DNA of 48,457 nucleotides, from positions 24,369-72,825 of the forward strand of contig JAFMNE010000006.1 in NCBI GenBank assembly GCA_017859395.1. The letters run 5' to 3'. Positions 1 through 8,089 of this stretch are shown here, in pieces. Each line of letters opens with the position of its first letter. Positions within the stretch are counted from its first letter, which is position 1. A program made the position numbers and the translations under genes. The notes beneath the pieces are model-generated. The model ran no database searches, was not told the DNA's origin, and was given only the letters and a program-made list of their open reading frames with translations. The stretch is from Ilumatobacteraceae bacterium (GTDB lineage Bacteria; Actinomycetota; Acidimicrobiia; Acidimicrobiales; Ilumatobacteraceae).

Positions 1-84
1 GCCTTCTTCACTGCCTTCTTCGCAGCAGCCTTCTTGGCCGGAGCTTTCTTCACTGCCTTCTTCGCGGCAGCCTTCTTCGCCGGC
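1..84. repeat. 42-bp tandem repeat encoding the Lys/Ala tail
   Basis: Two imperfect copies with a 42-bp period (beginning near 1 and 43) correspond to a 14-residue Lys/Ala/Pro unit. Such coding repeats are prone to length change by slippage. Confidence 0.6.
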
Positions 85-116
85 TTCTTCGCGGCGACCT
101 TCTTGGCAGCAGCCAT
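1..116 (-). CDS. Lys/Ala-rich histone H1-like tail protein (partial, runs off window start)
   Basis: The visible 38 codons encode an ATG-initiated, strongly basic Ala/Lys/Pro peptide made of AAKK, AVKK and PAKK units. This is the composition of the C-terminal tail of mycobacterial HupB and of histone H1, which bind DNA non-specifically and compact the nucleoid. It starts 7 nt after the HU stop codon and in a different frame, so it is not simply the HU C-terminus. The upstream GTGAG is at best a weak ribosome site, so re-initiation after HU is likely. Its end lies outside the window. Alternatives are a frameshifted single hupB gene (real, programmed, or a sequencing or assembly error). The reading frame and composition are seen directly; the DNA-binding role is inferred. 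Confidence 0.7.
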   Translation of the reverse strand, partial: MAAAKKVAAKKPAKKAAAKKAVKKAPAKKAAAKKAVKK

Positions 117-123
117 CGTCAGC

Positions 124-402
124 TCACTTACCGTTCAGGGTCGACTTCAGCGTCGAGGAGGCGCTGAACTTCATTGCTGTCGATGCGGCGATCTTCACCG
201 GCGCGCCGGTCTGGGGGTTGCGACCCGTGCGAGCAGCACGCTTGGTGGTGCTGAACGCGCCGAAGCCCGGCCACGCGACCTTGTTGCCCTTCTTGGTCTC
301 GGCGACCACGGTGTCGAAGAAGGCGCCGATCGTCTTCTCGGCATCCGACTTGGACACATCGGCGGCCGCAGCGACTGCATCGATGAGTTCTGACTTGGTC
401 AT
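124..402 (-). CDS. hup: DNA-binding protein HU
   Basis: A 92-residue HU/IHF-family nucleoid protein that bends and wraps DNA as a dimer. The start MTKSELIDAV is preceded by the strong ribosome site AGAAGGA; an in-frame extension to 483 has no such signal and is not family-like. The HU signature lies at residues about 45-66 (GFGAF ... GRNPQTG), with the DNA-contacting arm around Arg61-Pro63. Most actinobacterial HU proteins (HupB, HupS) continue into a Lys-rich tail in the same chain. Here HU stops at normal bacterial length and the tail is a separate downstream frame. The gene diverges from phoH across a 282-bp region with dyad symmetries. Confidence 0.95.
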   Translation of the reverse strand: MTKSELIDAVAAAADVSKSDAEKTIGAFFDTVVAETKKGNKVAWPGFGAFSTTKRAARTGRNPQTGAPVKIAASTAMKFSASSTLKSTLNGK

Positions 403-684
403 GTTGATCCTTCTTTCCATCGGGTGGTTCACCGGTGCGGCGAACCGTTCGTCACGCAACTCACGGCTGCGCGATGCCCCCATGTTCGTATGACATGACC
501 GTTATCGTGCAACGACCATTTTCGTTGCATATGCAATGAAATGCGATGTCGTGACGAGGTTGCGATGCGCGGCCGGAACATCCGTAGGAATACGCACTAC
601 GCCGAGCATCCACCACCAGCGCCGCCACAGCCACTACCAACACCCATCGGTGAAACGTTGCACTGTTGATCCGAAAGGGGACAC
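403..684. promoter_or_regulatory. Divergent hup/phoH intergenic region with nested dyads
   Basis: No gene is supported in these 282 bp. The inverted repeat TGCAACG (508-514) / CGTTGCA (523-529) overlaps the perfect 12-bp palindrome TTGCATATGCAA (525-536). Both lie roughly 105-135 bp upstream of the hup start, where an operator or nucleoid-protein site could act on either divergent gene. The hup ribosome site is just upstream of 402 and that of phoH (AAAGGGGA) is at about 675-682. The dyads are seen directly; their function is inferred. Confidence 0.4.
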
Positions 685-2103
685 GTGACCGACTTGGCGA
701 CCGCACCCACACGCGGGGTGCTCCCTGACCCCACTGCACGCGCCATCACCGTGCTCGACACCAGCGTGCTCGTCGCCGACCCCAATTGCCTTGGGTCGGA
801 CTGGGCCTGTGATGTCGTCATTCCGCTAACCGTTGTCGAAGAACTCGACGGGCTGAAGTCGCGCAGTGACGATGTTGGCAGGGCCGCGCGAGCTGCGCTG
901 CGCACCTTGGAGGACTTTCGCGTGGGGAACGGCGGGAGCCTTGCCGACGGCGTGAACGTCGGGTCGGGCAGCCTGCGCATCGAAGTGAACGGTGTCCTTG
1001 AACATTTGCTCAAAGAACACGGCCTCGATCCGTCCAAGCCCGACAACCGGATCATCGGGGCGGCGCTTGGCCAACGGGCGCTCGGCCCGACAACAATCGT
1101 GTCCAATGATGCGGCGCTGCGCATCAAGGCTGCGCATCTCGGGCTTGATGCCACCGAGCACCGGCCATCAGGTGGACTCCGTAATGTCCAACCCAGTGGC
1201 TGGCGCATCCTCGATGTGCCCGCAGACGTGGTCGACACCGTGTATCGCGATGGCAGCATCGATGTTGCCGAACTTCCCGATGGCACCGTCGGCATCGACG
1301 ACACCCCGCCCGCAGGACATGACCGCGACGCACGCGACAGAACGCGCCTGCGCGAGAACGAATTCGCCGTCCTGCGCGCCGGCTCCCAATCCGCGCTCGT
1401 TCGCCGCAGCGATGCCCAACTCGCGCTGCTCCCGCCGGCCACACCAGAGCCATGGGGCCTGCACCCGCGCTCGAAAGAGCAGCGCTTCGCGCTCGAACTA
1501 CTCCTCGATCCCGAGGTCACCGTGGTGGCCCTCAATGGCCGGGCCGGCACCGGAAAGACCATCTTGGCCATCGCTGCGGCACTCGAACAGGTCGTGGAGT
1601 CCCAGATCTATGAGCGGGTGGCGGTGTATCGCCCACTCGTCCCGGTCGGTCGCGCCGATGTTGGATTTCTTCCCGGGGGTTTGGACGAGAAGCTCGATCC
1701 CTGGATGTCGGCCATTCACGATGCGGTGGTCGCACTCACGGATCGCCGCTCGGCCAGCGACGCTCGCCGTATGGTCGATGAGCTCACCGAACGCGGAAAG
1801 CTCTCGCTCGAATCGGTCACTTTCCTACGAGGCCGGTCGCTGCAGCAGCAGTTTGTGGTCATCGACGAAGCCCAGAACCTGGAGCCCACCACCTTGCGCA
1901 CCATCTTGACCCGGGTGGGCGAGGGAACCAAGGTTGTGTTCACCGGCGACACCAGCCAAATTGATGCGCCGTATCTGGGAGAGGCCAACAATGCCCTCGC
2001 CGTGCTGACCGGGGCATTTGCCGGTCAGCGGTGCTTCGGGCACATCACGCTGCAGGCCTGCGAGCGGTCCAGCGTGGCCAGTCTGGCCGCCGAACTCCTC
2101 TGA
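685..2103 (+). CDS. PIN-domain PhoH-family ATPase (PhoH2/YlaK type)
   Basis: The 472-residue protein joins an N-terminal PIN ribonuclease domain to a C-terminal PhoH ATPase, the architecture of PhoH2 RNA helicase/RNases. PIN acidic residues are visible as Asp25 (LDTSVL), Glu52/53 (VVEELDGLK) and Asp142 (SNDAALR). Walker A is at about 284-292 (NGRAGTGKT), Walker B near 390 (FVVIDEAQNLEP), followed by a FTGDTSQID sensor motif. The GTG start is chosen because AAAGGGGA sits 3-10 nt upstream. Mycobacterial PhoH2 unwinds and cleaves RNA in the cytoplasm; activity here is inferred from domains. A long linker of about 110 residues separates the two domains. Confidence 0.9.
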   Translation: MTDLATAPTRGVLPDPTARAITVLDTSVLVADPNCLGSDWACDVVIPLTVVEELDGLKSRSDDVGRAARAALRTLEDFRVGNGGSLADGVNVGSGSLRIEVNGVLEHLLKEHGLDPSKPDNRIIGAALGQRALGPTTIVSNDAALRIKAAHLGLDATEHRPSGGLRNVQPSGWRILDVPADVVDTVYRDGSIDVAELPDGTVGIDDTPPAGHDRDARDRTRLRENEFAVLRAGSQSALVRRSDAQLALLPPATPEPWGLHPRSKEQRFALELLLDPEVTVVALNGRAGTGKTILAIAAALEQVVESQIYERVAVYRPLVPVGRADVGFLPGGLDEKLDPWMSAIHDAVVALTDRRSASDARRMVDELTERGKLSLESVTFLRGRSLQQQFVVIDEAQNLEPTTLRTILTRVGEGTKVVFTGDTSQIDAPYLGEANNALAVLTGAFAGQRCFGHITLQACERSSVASLAAELL

Positions 2104-2123
2104 GATATCGATTCTTATCGAGG

Positions 2124-2153
2124 TTGTTGGAATAGGTCTCGATCATTTAGTGT
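2124..2153 (+). promoter_or_regulatory. Candidate whiB promoter
   Basis: TTGTTG (2124-2129), an 18-bp spacer and TAGTGT (2148-2153) resemble a sigma-70-type promoter. The -10 ends 10 nt before the whiB ATG and no ribosome site is visible, so the transcript would be nearly leaderless. Confidence 0.4.
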
Positions 2154-2163
2154 TAAATGACAT

Positions 2164-2478
2164 ATGGCCATCTCAGAAACCCTCGAGATCCGTTCGGCGA
2201 CCGACCTCCCCCGCGGTGTCGACTGGCGCGAGTACGCCATGTGCTCCGGTCGCCTCGAACTCTTCTTCGCCAAAAAGGCTGAACGCCCGCAAGCGCGCGC
2301 TCGCCGCGAAGCAAAGGCCAACATGTTGTGTACGGCATGTCCGGTACGCATCCCGTGCCGCGACTTCGCACGCGAGAACCACGAATACGGGTTCTGGGGC
2401 GGCGAGAACGAAGAAGATCGTCACCTCATGGGCTACACGGTCGCCGCACCCATCGGTATCCGCGCGCGCAACGCCTGA
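2164..2478 (+). CDS. WhiB-family iron-sulfur transcription factor
   Basis: A 104-residue WhiB-like protein, a family confined to actinobacteria and their phages. Four cysteines that should bind a redox-sensitive [4Fe-4S] cluster are at 27, 56, 59 and 65, in the family spacing C-x2-C-x5-C for the last three. The turn motif GFWGG is at 76-80, followed by a short C-terminus with little of the usual basic tail. The family typically works by binding region 4 of the principal sigma factor. The WhiB subclass cannot be assigned with confidence; the length and motif resemble WhiB1/WhiB2-type proteins. No Shine-Dalgarno site precedes the ATG. Confidence 0.93.
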   Translation: MAISETLEIRSATDLPRGVDWREYAMCSGRLELFFAKKAERPQARARREAKANMLCTACPVRIPCRDFARENHEYGFWGGENEEDRHLMGYTVAAPIGIRARNA

Positions 2479-2496
2479 ACGTCACACCCCTGACCC

Positions 2497-2502
2497 TATG
2501 GT
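2497..2502 (+). promoter_or_regulatory. -10 box for a leaderless exonuclease transcript
   Basis: TATGGT ends exactly 6 nt before the GTG start, the spacing expected when transcription begins at the start codon. Confidence 0.35.
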
Positions 2503-2508
2503 GGGGGC

Positions 2509-3093
2509 GTGTCCGACAACTCACTGCCCCGCGCCGCGCATGCCATCGCCGTTGTCGACACCGAGACCGGCGGCCTTGACCCCGCCACCGACCCCCTCTT
2601 GCAGGTAGCGGTCGTCCATGCCGACATCAGCCCCAGCGGCAGTCTTTCGATCACTCACGAGTGGTCATCCCTCGTCAGCCTGCGCCCGCCATGGCGACCG
2701 ATCGGCGCGCAGCACATCCACGGCATCGGGCGATGGGCGCTCCTGCGCGCCCCCAGCGAGCGCCGCGTGATGTCACGAGTTGCTGATCTGGTGACGGGTC
2801 GCACCCTGGTCGCGCACAACCTCGACTTCGATCGGTCATTTCTCGATGCCGCAGCCAACCGCCATGGCATATCCGTCACCCCCGACGGTGAGATGTGCAC
2901 CCTTGTGCTCTCGCGCAGCACCGACCCGGAACGACATCTCTCGCACCGCCTCGGCGACATCGCTGAGCGCCACGGAGTGGAATTACACAGTGCGCATCAT
3001 GCCCTCAACGATGCGCGCGCAACGGCCGAAGTGCTCGGCCGACTGATTGCCGCCGATCCAAGCTTGTGGCCCTTTGGTCACCGGACGTCGTAA
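2509..3093 (+). CDS. DEDDh 3'-5' exonuclease (DNA polymerase III epsilon-like)
   Basis: This 194-residue protein is a stand-alone DnaQ-fold exonuclease. Catalytic residues are visible: Asp17 and Glu19 (VVDTETGG), Asp106 (AHNLDFD), and His163-x4-Asp168 (HHALND), which makes it the DEDDh subtype. Such proteins remove nucleotides from DNA or RNA 3' ends, in proofreading, repair or RNA turnover; the substrate cannot be told from sequence. The GTG start has no good ribosome site but has TATGGT 6 nt upstream. Its 3' end overlaps the convergent pafC gene by 16 nt. Confidence 0.88.
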   Translation: MSDNSLPRAAHAIAVVDTETGGLDPATDPLLQVAVVHADISPSGSLSITHEWSSLVSLRPPWRPIGAQHIHGIGRWALLRAPSERRVMSRVADLVTGRTLVAHNLDFDRSFLDAAANRHGISVTPDGEMCTLVLSRSTDPERHLSHRLGDIAERHGVELHSAHHALNDARATAEVLGRLIAADPSLWPFGHRTS

Positions 3094-4016
3094 CGCGCCA
3101 ACACTGCTGCTGCCGTCGACGACGCCAAGCCCACATACCGCTCCGGTTCAATCACCTGGGCGTCTTCACCCAAACGCATCAGAAGCCGTGCCAACCACCG
3201 CTCAGAGGTCACTGGAACACGTGCGAGGCACCATTGATCGGCATCGGGCTCGGACACCTCATCGATCGGATACCGCTCGAGTACCCAACGGGCGCCCGGT
3301 CCCAGACGCAACAACACCCGGGGCACATCATCGCCGAACCACTCCACCTCGGATCCGTCGAGATCCTCGGGTGGGTCCACCGTGGCTTCTCCATCATCAT
3401 TGATCGATGCGATGCGGTCCACACGAAATGTCCGCAACGCCTCGCGACGCTCGTCGTGGGCCCACAGGTACCAATTGCCATCGATATGGCGCACCCTGAA
3501 CGGTGTGACGACCCGATCTGAGGGGTCGGCGTCGTCAGCCGACCGGTAGCCGATGCGCACACGGCGGCGCGACTCAATTGCGGCAGTCAATGAGCGCACC
3601 TCGTCAGGGGTCACCGACATGACGACCACACCGGTGTCGTCTTCGCCCAACGCGTCCGCGAGTTTGCGTAGTCCGCGATTCAGCGCACCACCAGCGTCAG
3701 CACCGGGAAGCTGCATCGCCGCACGCCCTGCAACAAGAAGTTCGAAGGCCTCTTCCCGGGTAAGGCGCAGCGGACGGGTGAACAATCGTGGGATTCCAAC
3801 GAACACCGTTCCCTCGTCAACGAAGACGTCGATCATCTCATCGACGTAGGGCGGTAAGCCGCACATCGCGACCAACTCAAGATCGGCGATGAGGTCGGCT
3901 TCGTCGATCTCGAAGCGTGACGCCACCTCGCCAACAGGAACCTCTCCGCGCTCCATCAGCCACGGCAGCATCACTAATAACCGGCGGAGACGCTGTTCCG
4001 CGGTGCGCCCGCTCAT
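3078..4016 (-). CDS. pafC: WYL-domain transcriptional regulator, PafC-like
   Basis: A 312-residue protein with an N-terminal winged-helix region (about 5-60) and a WYL domain with the conserved GNWYLWAHDERREALRTFRVDRI segment in its middle. The PafBC heterodimer activates the RecA-independent DNA-damage response of mycobacteria, with WYL domains thought to sense nucleic acid. The ATG at 4016 overlaps the pafB stop as ATGA, a better start than the GTG two codons upstream. Co-translation with pafB supports a heterodimer. No pup, pafA, dop or proteasome genes are in the window. Confidence 0.85.
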   Translation of the reverse strand: MSGRTAEQRLRRLLVMLPWLMERGEVPVGEVASRFEIDEADLIADLELVAMCGLPPYVDEMIDVFVDEGTVFVGIPRLFTRPLRLTREEAFELLVAGRAAMQLPGADAGGALNRGLRKLADALGEDDTGVVVMSVTPDEVRSLTAAIESRRRVRIGYRSADDADPSDRVVTPFRVRHIDGNWYLWAHDERREALRTFRVDRIASINDDGEATVDPPEDLDGSEVEWFGDDVPRVLLRLGPGARWVLERYPIDEVSEPDADQWCLARVPVTSERWLARLLMRLGEDAQVIEPERYVGLASSTAAAVLARYDVR

Positions 4017-4945
4017 CGGCACAACCCCCGCAAGTGGCTCACGATGTCGTCGCGCAGATCCTCAGGGGCGACCACAACCGCGTCGTCAAGATGCCCGAGG
4101 ACCCACGACATCATCGCCGCGGTGTTGGCATAGGGAACGTCGACCTCAACCGATCCGTCGTCGTGCACCTGCACGACGCGCTCGGCGCCGAGATCTGCGA
4201 TGGCAGGCCGCGCCCGGCGGGCCGACACAATCACGCGGGCTGTTCGCACCCGGTGGTGATCTGCTCCGAGCATCATCGGGTCATCGGGCAACGAGGTCGT
4301 CAGGTCGATATCGGCAGGTATCTCCACCTCACCGGGTGGCCCCACGTCGACTGCAGATTCCATACGGTCGATGCGGAACGTGCGCCGATCAGAACGCACG
4401 CGGTCGTAGCCGGTCAGATACCAAAAGCCATCACGCAACAACATGCCCCAGGGCTCGACTTCGCGGTCGCGACCGGCGTAGACAAAGCGCACCACGCAGC
4501 GGCGCACCACCGCGTCACGCACAATGGGCAAGGCGTCGAGGTGAGGAACCTCAATTCCGACCGACACCGGGTCGGTGGATCGGCGTGCCCCCACCTTCCA
4601 GAGTGCTTCGGTAGCCGTCGACGAACCCGGCCGGGTCGCCGCCAAGGCCACCTGCAGCGCCGCCACCTCATCACTGTCAAGGCCCGGATCGGGAAGTTCG
4701 TACTCGTCGGGGCGCACCATGTAGCCGGTGGCGCCCGCATCGTCGCCACCGAGGGTGACGGTGGTGATCTCTACTCCGATCTGTCGCAGCAGGGCTTTGT
4801 CACGCTCGAAAGCTGCGCGACGCGCGTCATGACCGTCCGGGTACTGCCCGTGAAGCTCGTCCGCAATGGACTGCAGCGTGAGAGGTTCGCGTGTCGCCAG
4901 CAACAACGCCAGCAGGTTGGTGATCCGCTCGACGCGTTCGGCCAT
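4013..4945 (-). CDS. pafB: WYL-domain transcriptional regulator, PafB-like
   Basis: A 310-residue helix-turn-helix plus WYL protein. The N-terminus (MAERVERITNLLALLL) begins a winged helix and the WYL segment reads FWYLTGYDRVRSDRRTFRIDRM. With the adjacent pafC it forms the typical activator pair of the mycobacterial-type DNA-damage response. Its ATG shares one nucleotide with the stop codon of the upstream dehydrogenase (TGATG), so translation is probably coupled. The assignment to PafB rather than PafC rests on order and N-terminus and is moderately sure. Confidence 0.85.
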   Translation of the reverse strand: MAERVERITNLLALLLATREPLTLQSIADELHGQYPDGHDARRAAFERDKALLRQIGVEITTVTLGGDDAGATGYMVRPDEYELPDPGLDSDEVAALQVALAATRPGSSTATEALWKVGARRSTDPVSVGIEVPHLDALPIVRDAVVRRCVVRFVYAGRDREVEPWGMLLRDGFWYLTGYDRVRSDRRTFRIDRMESAVDVGPPGEVEIPADIDLTTSLPDDPMMLGADHHRVRTARVIVSARRARPAIADLGAERVVQVHDDGSVEVDVPYANTAAMMSWVLGHLDDAVVVAPEDLRDDIVSHLRGLCR

Positions 4946-5823
4946 CAGCGCCGGTACTCGTAGAAACCGCGGCCCGCCTTGCGCCCCAGCAGGCCGGCAT
5001 CCACCATGCGGCTGAGCAACGGCGGCGGTGCGTACAGGGGCTCTTTGAACTCCTCATAGAGGCTCTCGGCCACCGCAAGGGTGGTATCGAGCCCGATCAG
5101 GTCGGTCAGACGCAGCGGCCCCATCGGGTGGCTGCAGCCCTCCACCATGCCGGTGTCGATGTCTTCGGCCGAGGCAAAGCCGGACTCCATCATGCGGATC
5201 GCCGACAACAGGTACGGCACCAACAACGCGTTCACTACGAAACCGGCACGGTCCTGCGACCTGATGACGCGCTTGGACAGATCGCCCGTCGCGAACGCTT
5301 CTGCGCGATCGAGCGTGGTTTCCGATGTCATCAAGCTGGTGACGACCTCCACCAACCTCAGCACGGGCACCGGATTGAAGAAGTGGATGCCGATGACCTG
5401 CTCCGGGCGACCGGTCGCGGTACCCAACTTCATGATCGGAATCGACGATGTATTCGAGGCCAAGATCGCATCATCGGCGCTCAGTACACGGTCGAGTTCA
5501 GAGAAGATGTCCACCTTCATCTGCTCATCTTCGACAACGGCTTCGATGACCAACTGCCGGTCGGACAAATCAGCGAGATCGGTCGTGAAATTCAGGCGAG
5601 CCAGCGCTGCATCGCGCTCCGCCTCGGTGAGCTTGGTTGCCGCCACACCACGATCGAGGGAGGACACCAGGCGCGCGCGACCGGCCTCGGCAGCTTCAGG
5701 TCCGGCCTCGCGCACCAGGACATCAAGTCCGGCGCGAGCGCAGACCTCGGCGATACCCGAGCCCATCAGTCCGCAGCCCACCACACCAACACGTTCGATT
5801 CCTGACATCGCTTTCGCATCCAT
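4945..5823 (-). CDS. 3-hydroxybutyryl-CoA dehydrogenase
   Basis: A roughly 290-residue NAD-dependent 3-hydroxyacyl-CoA dehydrogenase that oxidises (or in reverse forms) 3-hydroxyacyl-CoA in fatty-acid, butyrate or polyhydroxyalkanoate metabolism. The Rossmann motif GCGLMGSGIAEVCA is at the N-terminus and the family signature HFFNPVPVLRLVEVV is in the middle; catalytic His is in this segment and NTSS precedes it. The helical C-terminal domain ends in GRKAGRGFYEYRR. The start may be 5823 (CACAAT lies 6 nt upstream, suggesting a leaderless transcript) or 5808. It is the first gene of a coupled unit with pafB and pafC, an unusual partnership. Confidence 0.93.
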   Translation of the reverse strand: MDAKAMSGIERVGVVGCGLMGSGIAEVCARAGLDVLVREAGPEAAEAGRARLVSSLDRGVAATKLTEAERDAALARLNFTTDLADLSDRQLVIEAVVEDEQMKVDIFSELDRVLSADDAILASNTSSIPIMKLGTATGRPEQVIGIHFFNPVPVLRLVEVVTSLMTSETTLDRAEAFATGDLSKRVIRSQDRAGFVVNALLVPYLLSAIRMMESGFASAEDIDTGMVEGCSHPMGPLRLTDLIGLDTTLAVAESLYEEFKEPLYAPPPLLSRMVDAGLLGRKAGRGFYEYRR

Positions 5824-5829
5824 ACGACC

Positions 5830-5835
5830 ATTGTG
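5830..5835 (-). promoter_or_regulatory. Weak -10 box for the dehydrogenase-pafBC unit
   Basis: CACAAT read on the minus strand ends 6 nt before the ATG at 5823. The same CACAAT-N6-ATG layout occurs before mrp. Confidence 0.25.
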
Positions 5836-5902
5836 CCCCACGCTCACCCACTTCACCCGCTCTATCGGTGTCGTCACGATCCTGTGCGGGCAGAATCGAA
5901 CG

Positions 5903-8080
5903 ATGTCATCATCGCCGCCCACCGGATCTGGCTCGCCGCGGGTGTGGAACGGCGATGCCTATCCGCTCGGCGCGACCTTCGATGGCGATGGGACCAACTT
6001 CTCGTTGTTCTCCTCGGTGGCCGACGGAGTGGAACTCTGCCTGTTTGACGACAGTGATCGTCGCGACGCGATCCACATCGAGCTCTCCGAAGTCGACGGC
6101 CACATTTGGCACGCTCGGCTGCCCGATATTGGCCCTGGTCAGCGCTACGGCTACCGCATCCACGGCCCCTGGGAACCCGACCGCGGCATGTGGTGCAACC
6201 CGGCAAAACTACTGATGGATCCGTATGCCAAGACCGTTGATGGCACCATCGACTGGGACCCGGCCTGTTTCGGATACGACCTCGATGACCCTGAGCGAGC
6301 GAGCACCATCGACTCGGCACCGCACGTGATGCTGGGCGTGGTACACGATCCCACCTACGACTGGGGTGACGACCGCGCGCCGCACCAACCCATGCACCGC
6401 AGCGTGATCTACGAAACCCATGTGCGCGGCATGACCTACCAGCACCCAGGTATCGATCCCGGACTGCGGGGCACGTATGCCGGTATGGCCCAGCCGGTGA
6501 TTATCGACCACCTTGTTGCCCACGGCATCACCGCTGTTGAAGTCATGCCGGTCCACCAGTTCGTTCACGACCACCACCTCGCCCAGCACGGCCTGCGGAA
6601 CTACTGGGGATACAACACCGTGTCATTCCTCAGTCCGCACAATGGCTACGCAGCCGACCCCACCCGTGTCGTCGACGAGTTTCGCGACATGGTGCGCGCC
6701 TTCCACGCGGCCGGCATCGAAGTGATCGTCGATGTCGTCTACAACCACACCGCCGAAGGAAACCATCTCGGGCCCACCCTGTCGTGGCGCGGAATCGACA
6801 ACCTCGCCTACTACCGCGTTCTCGACGACAGCCCACGCCACTATCTCGACTTCACCGGCTGTGGGAACACGATGAACATGCGCCACCCCCACGTATTGCA
6901 GCTGATCATGGACAGCCTGCGGTACTGGGTGCTCGAGATGCACGTCGACGGGTTCCGATTCGATCTCGCCTCCGCACTCGCACGTGAACTCTTCGAGGTC
7001 GACCGACTCTCCGCTTTCTTCGACATCGTCCAGCAAGACCCGGTCATCTCCCAGGTGAAACTCATTGCCGAGCCCTGGGATGTAGGTGAAGGCGGTTATC
7101 AAGTGGGCAAATTCCCACCGAAATGGTCCGAATGGAATGGCCGCTATCGCGACACCATGCGCGATTTCTGGCGTGGGGAGCCCTCACATCTGGCCGAGTT
7201 CGCGCAACGATTCACAGGATCCAGCGACCTCTACCAGGCCGACACCCGTCGACCATCGGCATCGATCAACTTCGTGACCTGCCATGACGGATTCACCCTG
7301 GCCGACCTGGTCTCGTACAACGAACGCCACAATGACGCCAACGGCGAAGACGGCCACGATGGCGAACACCACAACCGGTCCGTCAACCACGGGGTGGAAG
7401 GCCCCACCGACAACCCTGAGATCATCGCCGTGCGCGACCGACAACGACGCAACATGATGGCGACCCTTCTGCTCTCCCAGGGTGTACCGATGGTGTCGGG
7501 AGGCGATGAGATCGGTCGTACTCAACGAGGGAACAACAACGCCTACTGCCAAGACAATGACGTCTCATGGTTCGACTGGACACACGTCGACACGACGATG
7601 TCGATGTGGGTGCGTCGGCTGACAACGATGCGCCACCGGCATGCGGTGTTCCGCCGCCGGCGGTGGTTCAAAGGCCGATCGATCCGTGGTCTCGACGACA
7701 TGGCCTGGTTCCGACCTGATGGCGTCGAAATGAACGACGCCGACTGGGAACAGGGCTTCGCGCGATCCGTGGGCGTGTTCATGAACGGTGAAGCAATCGC
7801 AAGCCGCGATCCATATGGTCAACGGATCCGTGACGACACCTTCTTGTGCCTGTTTTCTGCCAGCGAAATCGCTCTGGACTGGGTGCTGCCGTCGGCGACA
7901 TGGGGTCGGCTCTGGGAGGTTGCGCTCCACAGCGATGACCCCGACGCTGGCACTGTGGGCTGGCCCGAGAACCACCAGTCCGCCGCGGCCGTCACCTACG
8001 GTGCCGAGTCGGTGCTGCAGATGCCGCCATTCACCACGATCGTGCTGCGACGCACCGATCCGGCCGGGCCACCACGCTGA
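5903..8080 (+). CDS. glgX: Glycogen debranching enzyme (isoamylase type)
   Basis: A 725-residue GH13 enzyme that hydrolyses alpha-1,6 branches of glycogen. An N-terminal CBM48-like domain is followed by the (beta/alpha)8 barrel. All four GH13 regions are visible: DVVYNHT near 276, GFRFDLA with nucleophile Asp354, LIAEPWD with acid/base Glu390, and CHDG with His461/Asp462. The frame stays open far upstream to 5081, but that part is antisense to the dehydrogenase and ignored. The ATG at 5903 has CAGAAT 6 nt upstream and starts just before family-typical sequence. It converges on pgi with 9 bp between stops; both act in glycogen/glucose-phosphate metabolism. Confidence 0.95.
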   Translation: MSSSPPTGSGSPRVWNGDAYPLGATFDGDGTNFSLFSSVADGVELCLFDDSDRRDAIHIELSEVDGHIWHARLPDIGPGQRYGYRIHGPWEPDRGMWCNPAKLLMDPYAKTVDGTIDWDPACFGYDLDDPERASTIDSAPHVMLGVVHDPTYDWGDDRAPHQPMHRSVIYETHVRGMTYQHPGIDPGLRGTYAGMAQPVIIDHLVAHGITAVEVMPVHQFVHDHHLAQHGLRNYWGYNTVSFLSPHNGYAADPTRVVDEFRDMVRAFHAAGIEVIVDVVYNHTAEGNHLGPTLSWRGIDNLAYYRVLDDSPRHYLDFTGCGNTMNMRHPHVLQLIMDSLRYWVLEMHVDGFRFDLASALARELFEVDRLSAFFDIVQQDPVISQVKLIAEPWDVGEGGYQVGKFPPKWSEWNGRYRDTMRDFWRGEPSHLAEFAQRFTGSSDLYQADTRRPSASINFVTCHDGFTLADLVSYNERHNDANGEDGHDGEHHNRSVNHGVEGPTDNPEIIAVRDRQRRNMMATLLLSQGVPMVSGGDEIGRTQRGNNNAYCQDNDVSWFDWTHVDTTMSMWVRRLTTMRHRHAVFRRRRWFKGRSIRGLDDMAWFRPDGVEMNDADWEQGFARSVGVFMNGEAIASRDPYGQRIRDDTFLCLFSASEIALDWVLPSATWGRLWEVALHSDDPDAGTVGWPENHQSAAAVTYGAESVLQMPPFTTIVLRRTDPAGPPR

Positions 8081-8089
8081 ACATCCCCA

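Noticed and set aside
597-1571. 324-codon minus-strand frame
   Set aside because: Entirely antisense to the PIN-PhoH gene, Ser/Arg-rich as expected for a GC-rich shadow.
5081-5902. In-frame 274-codon extension upstream of glgX
   Set aside because: It is antisense to the 3-hydroxyacyl-CoA dehydrogenase gene, Ser/Arg-rich and without glgX-like domains; ATG 5903 begins family-like sequence.
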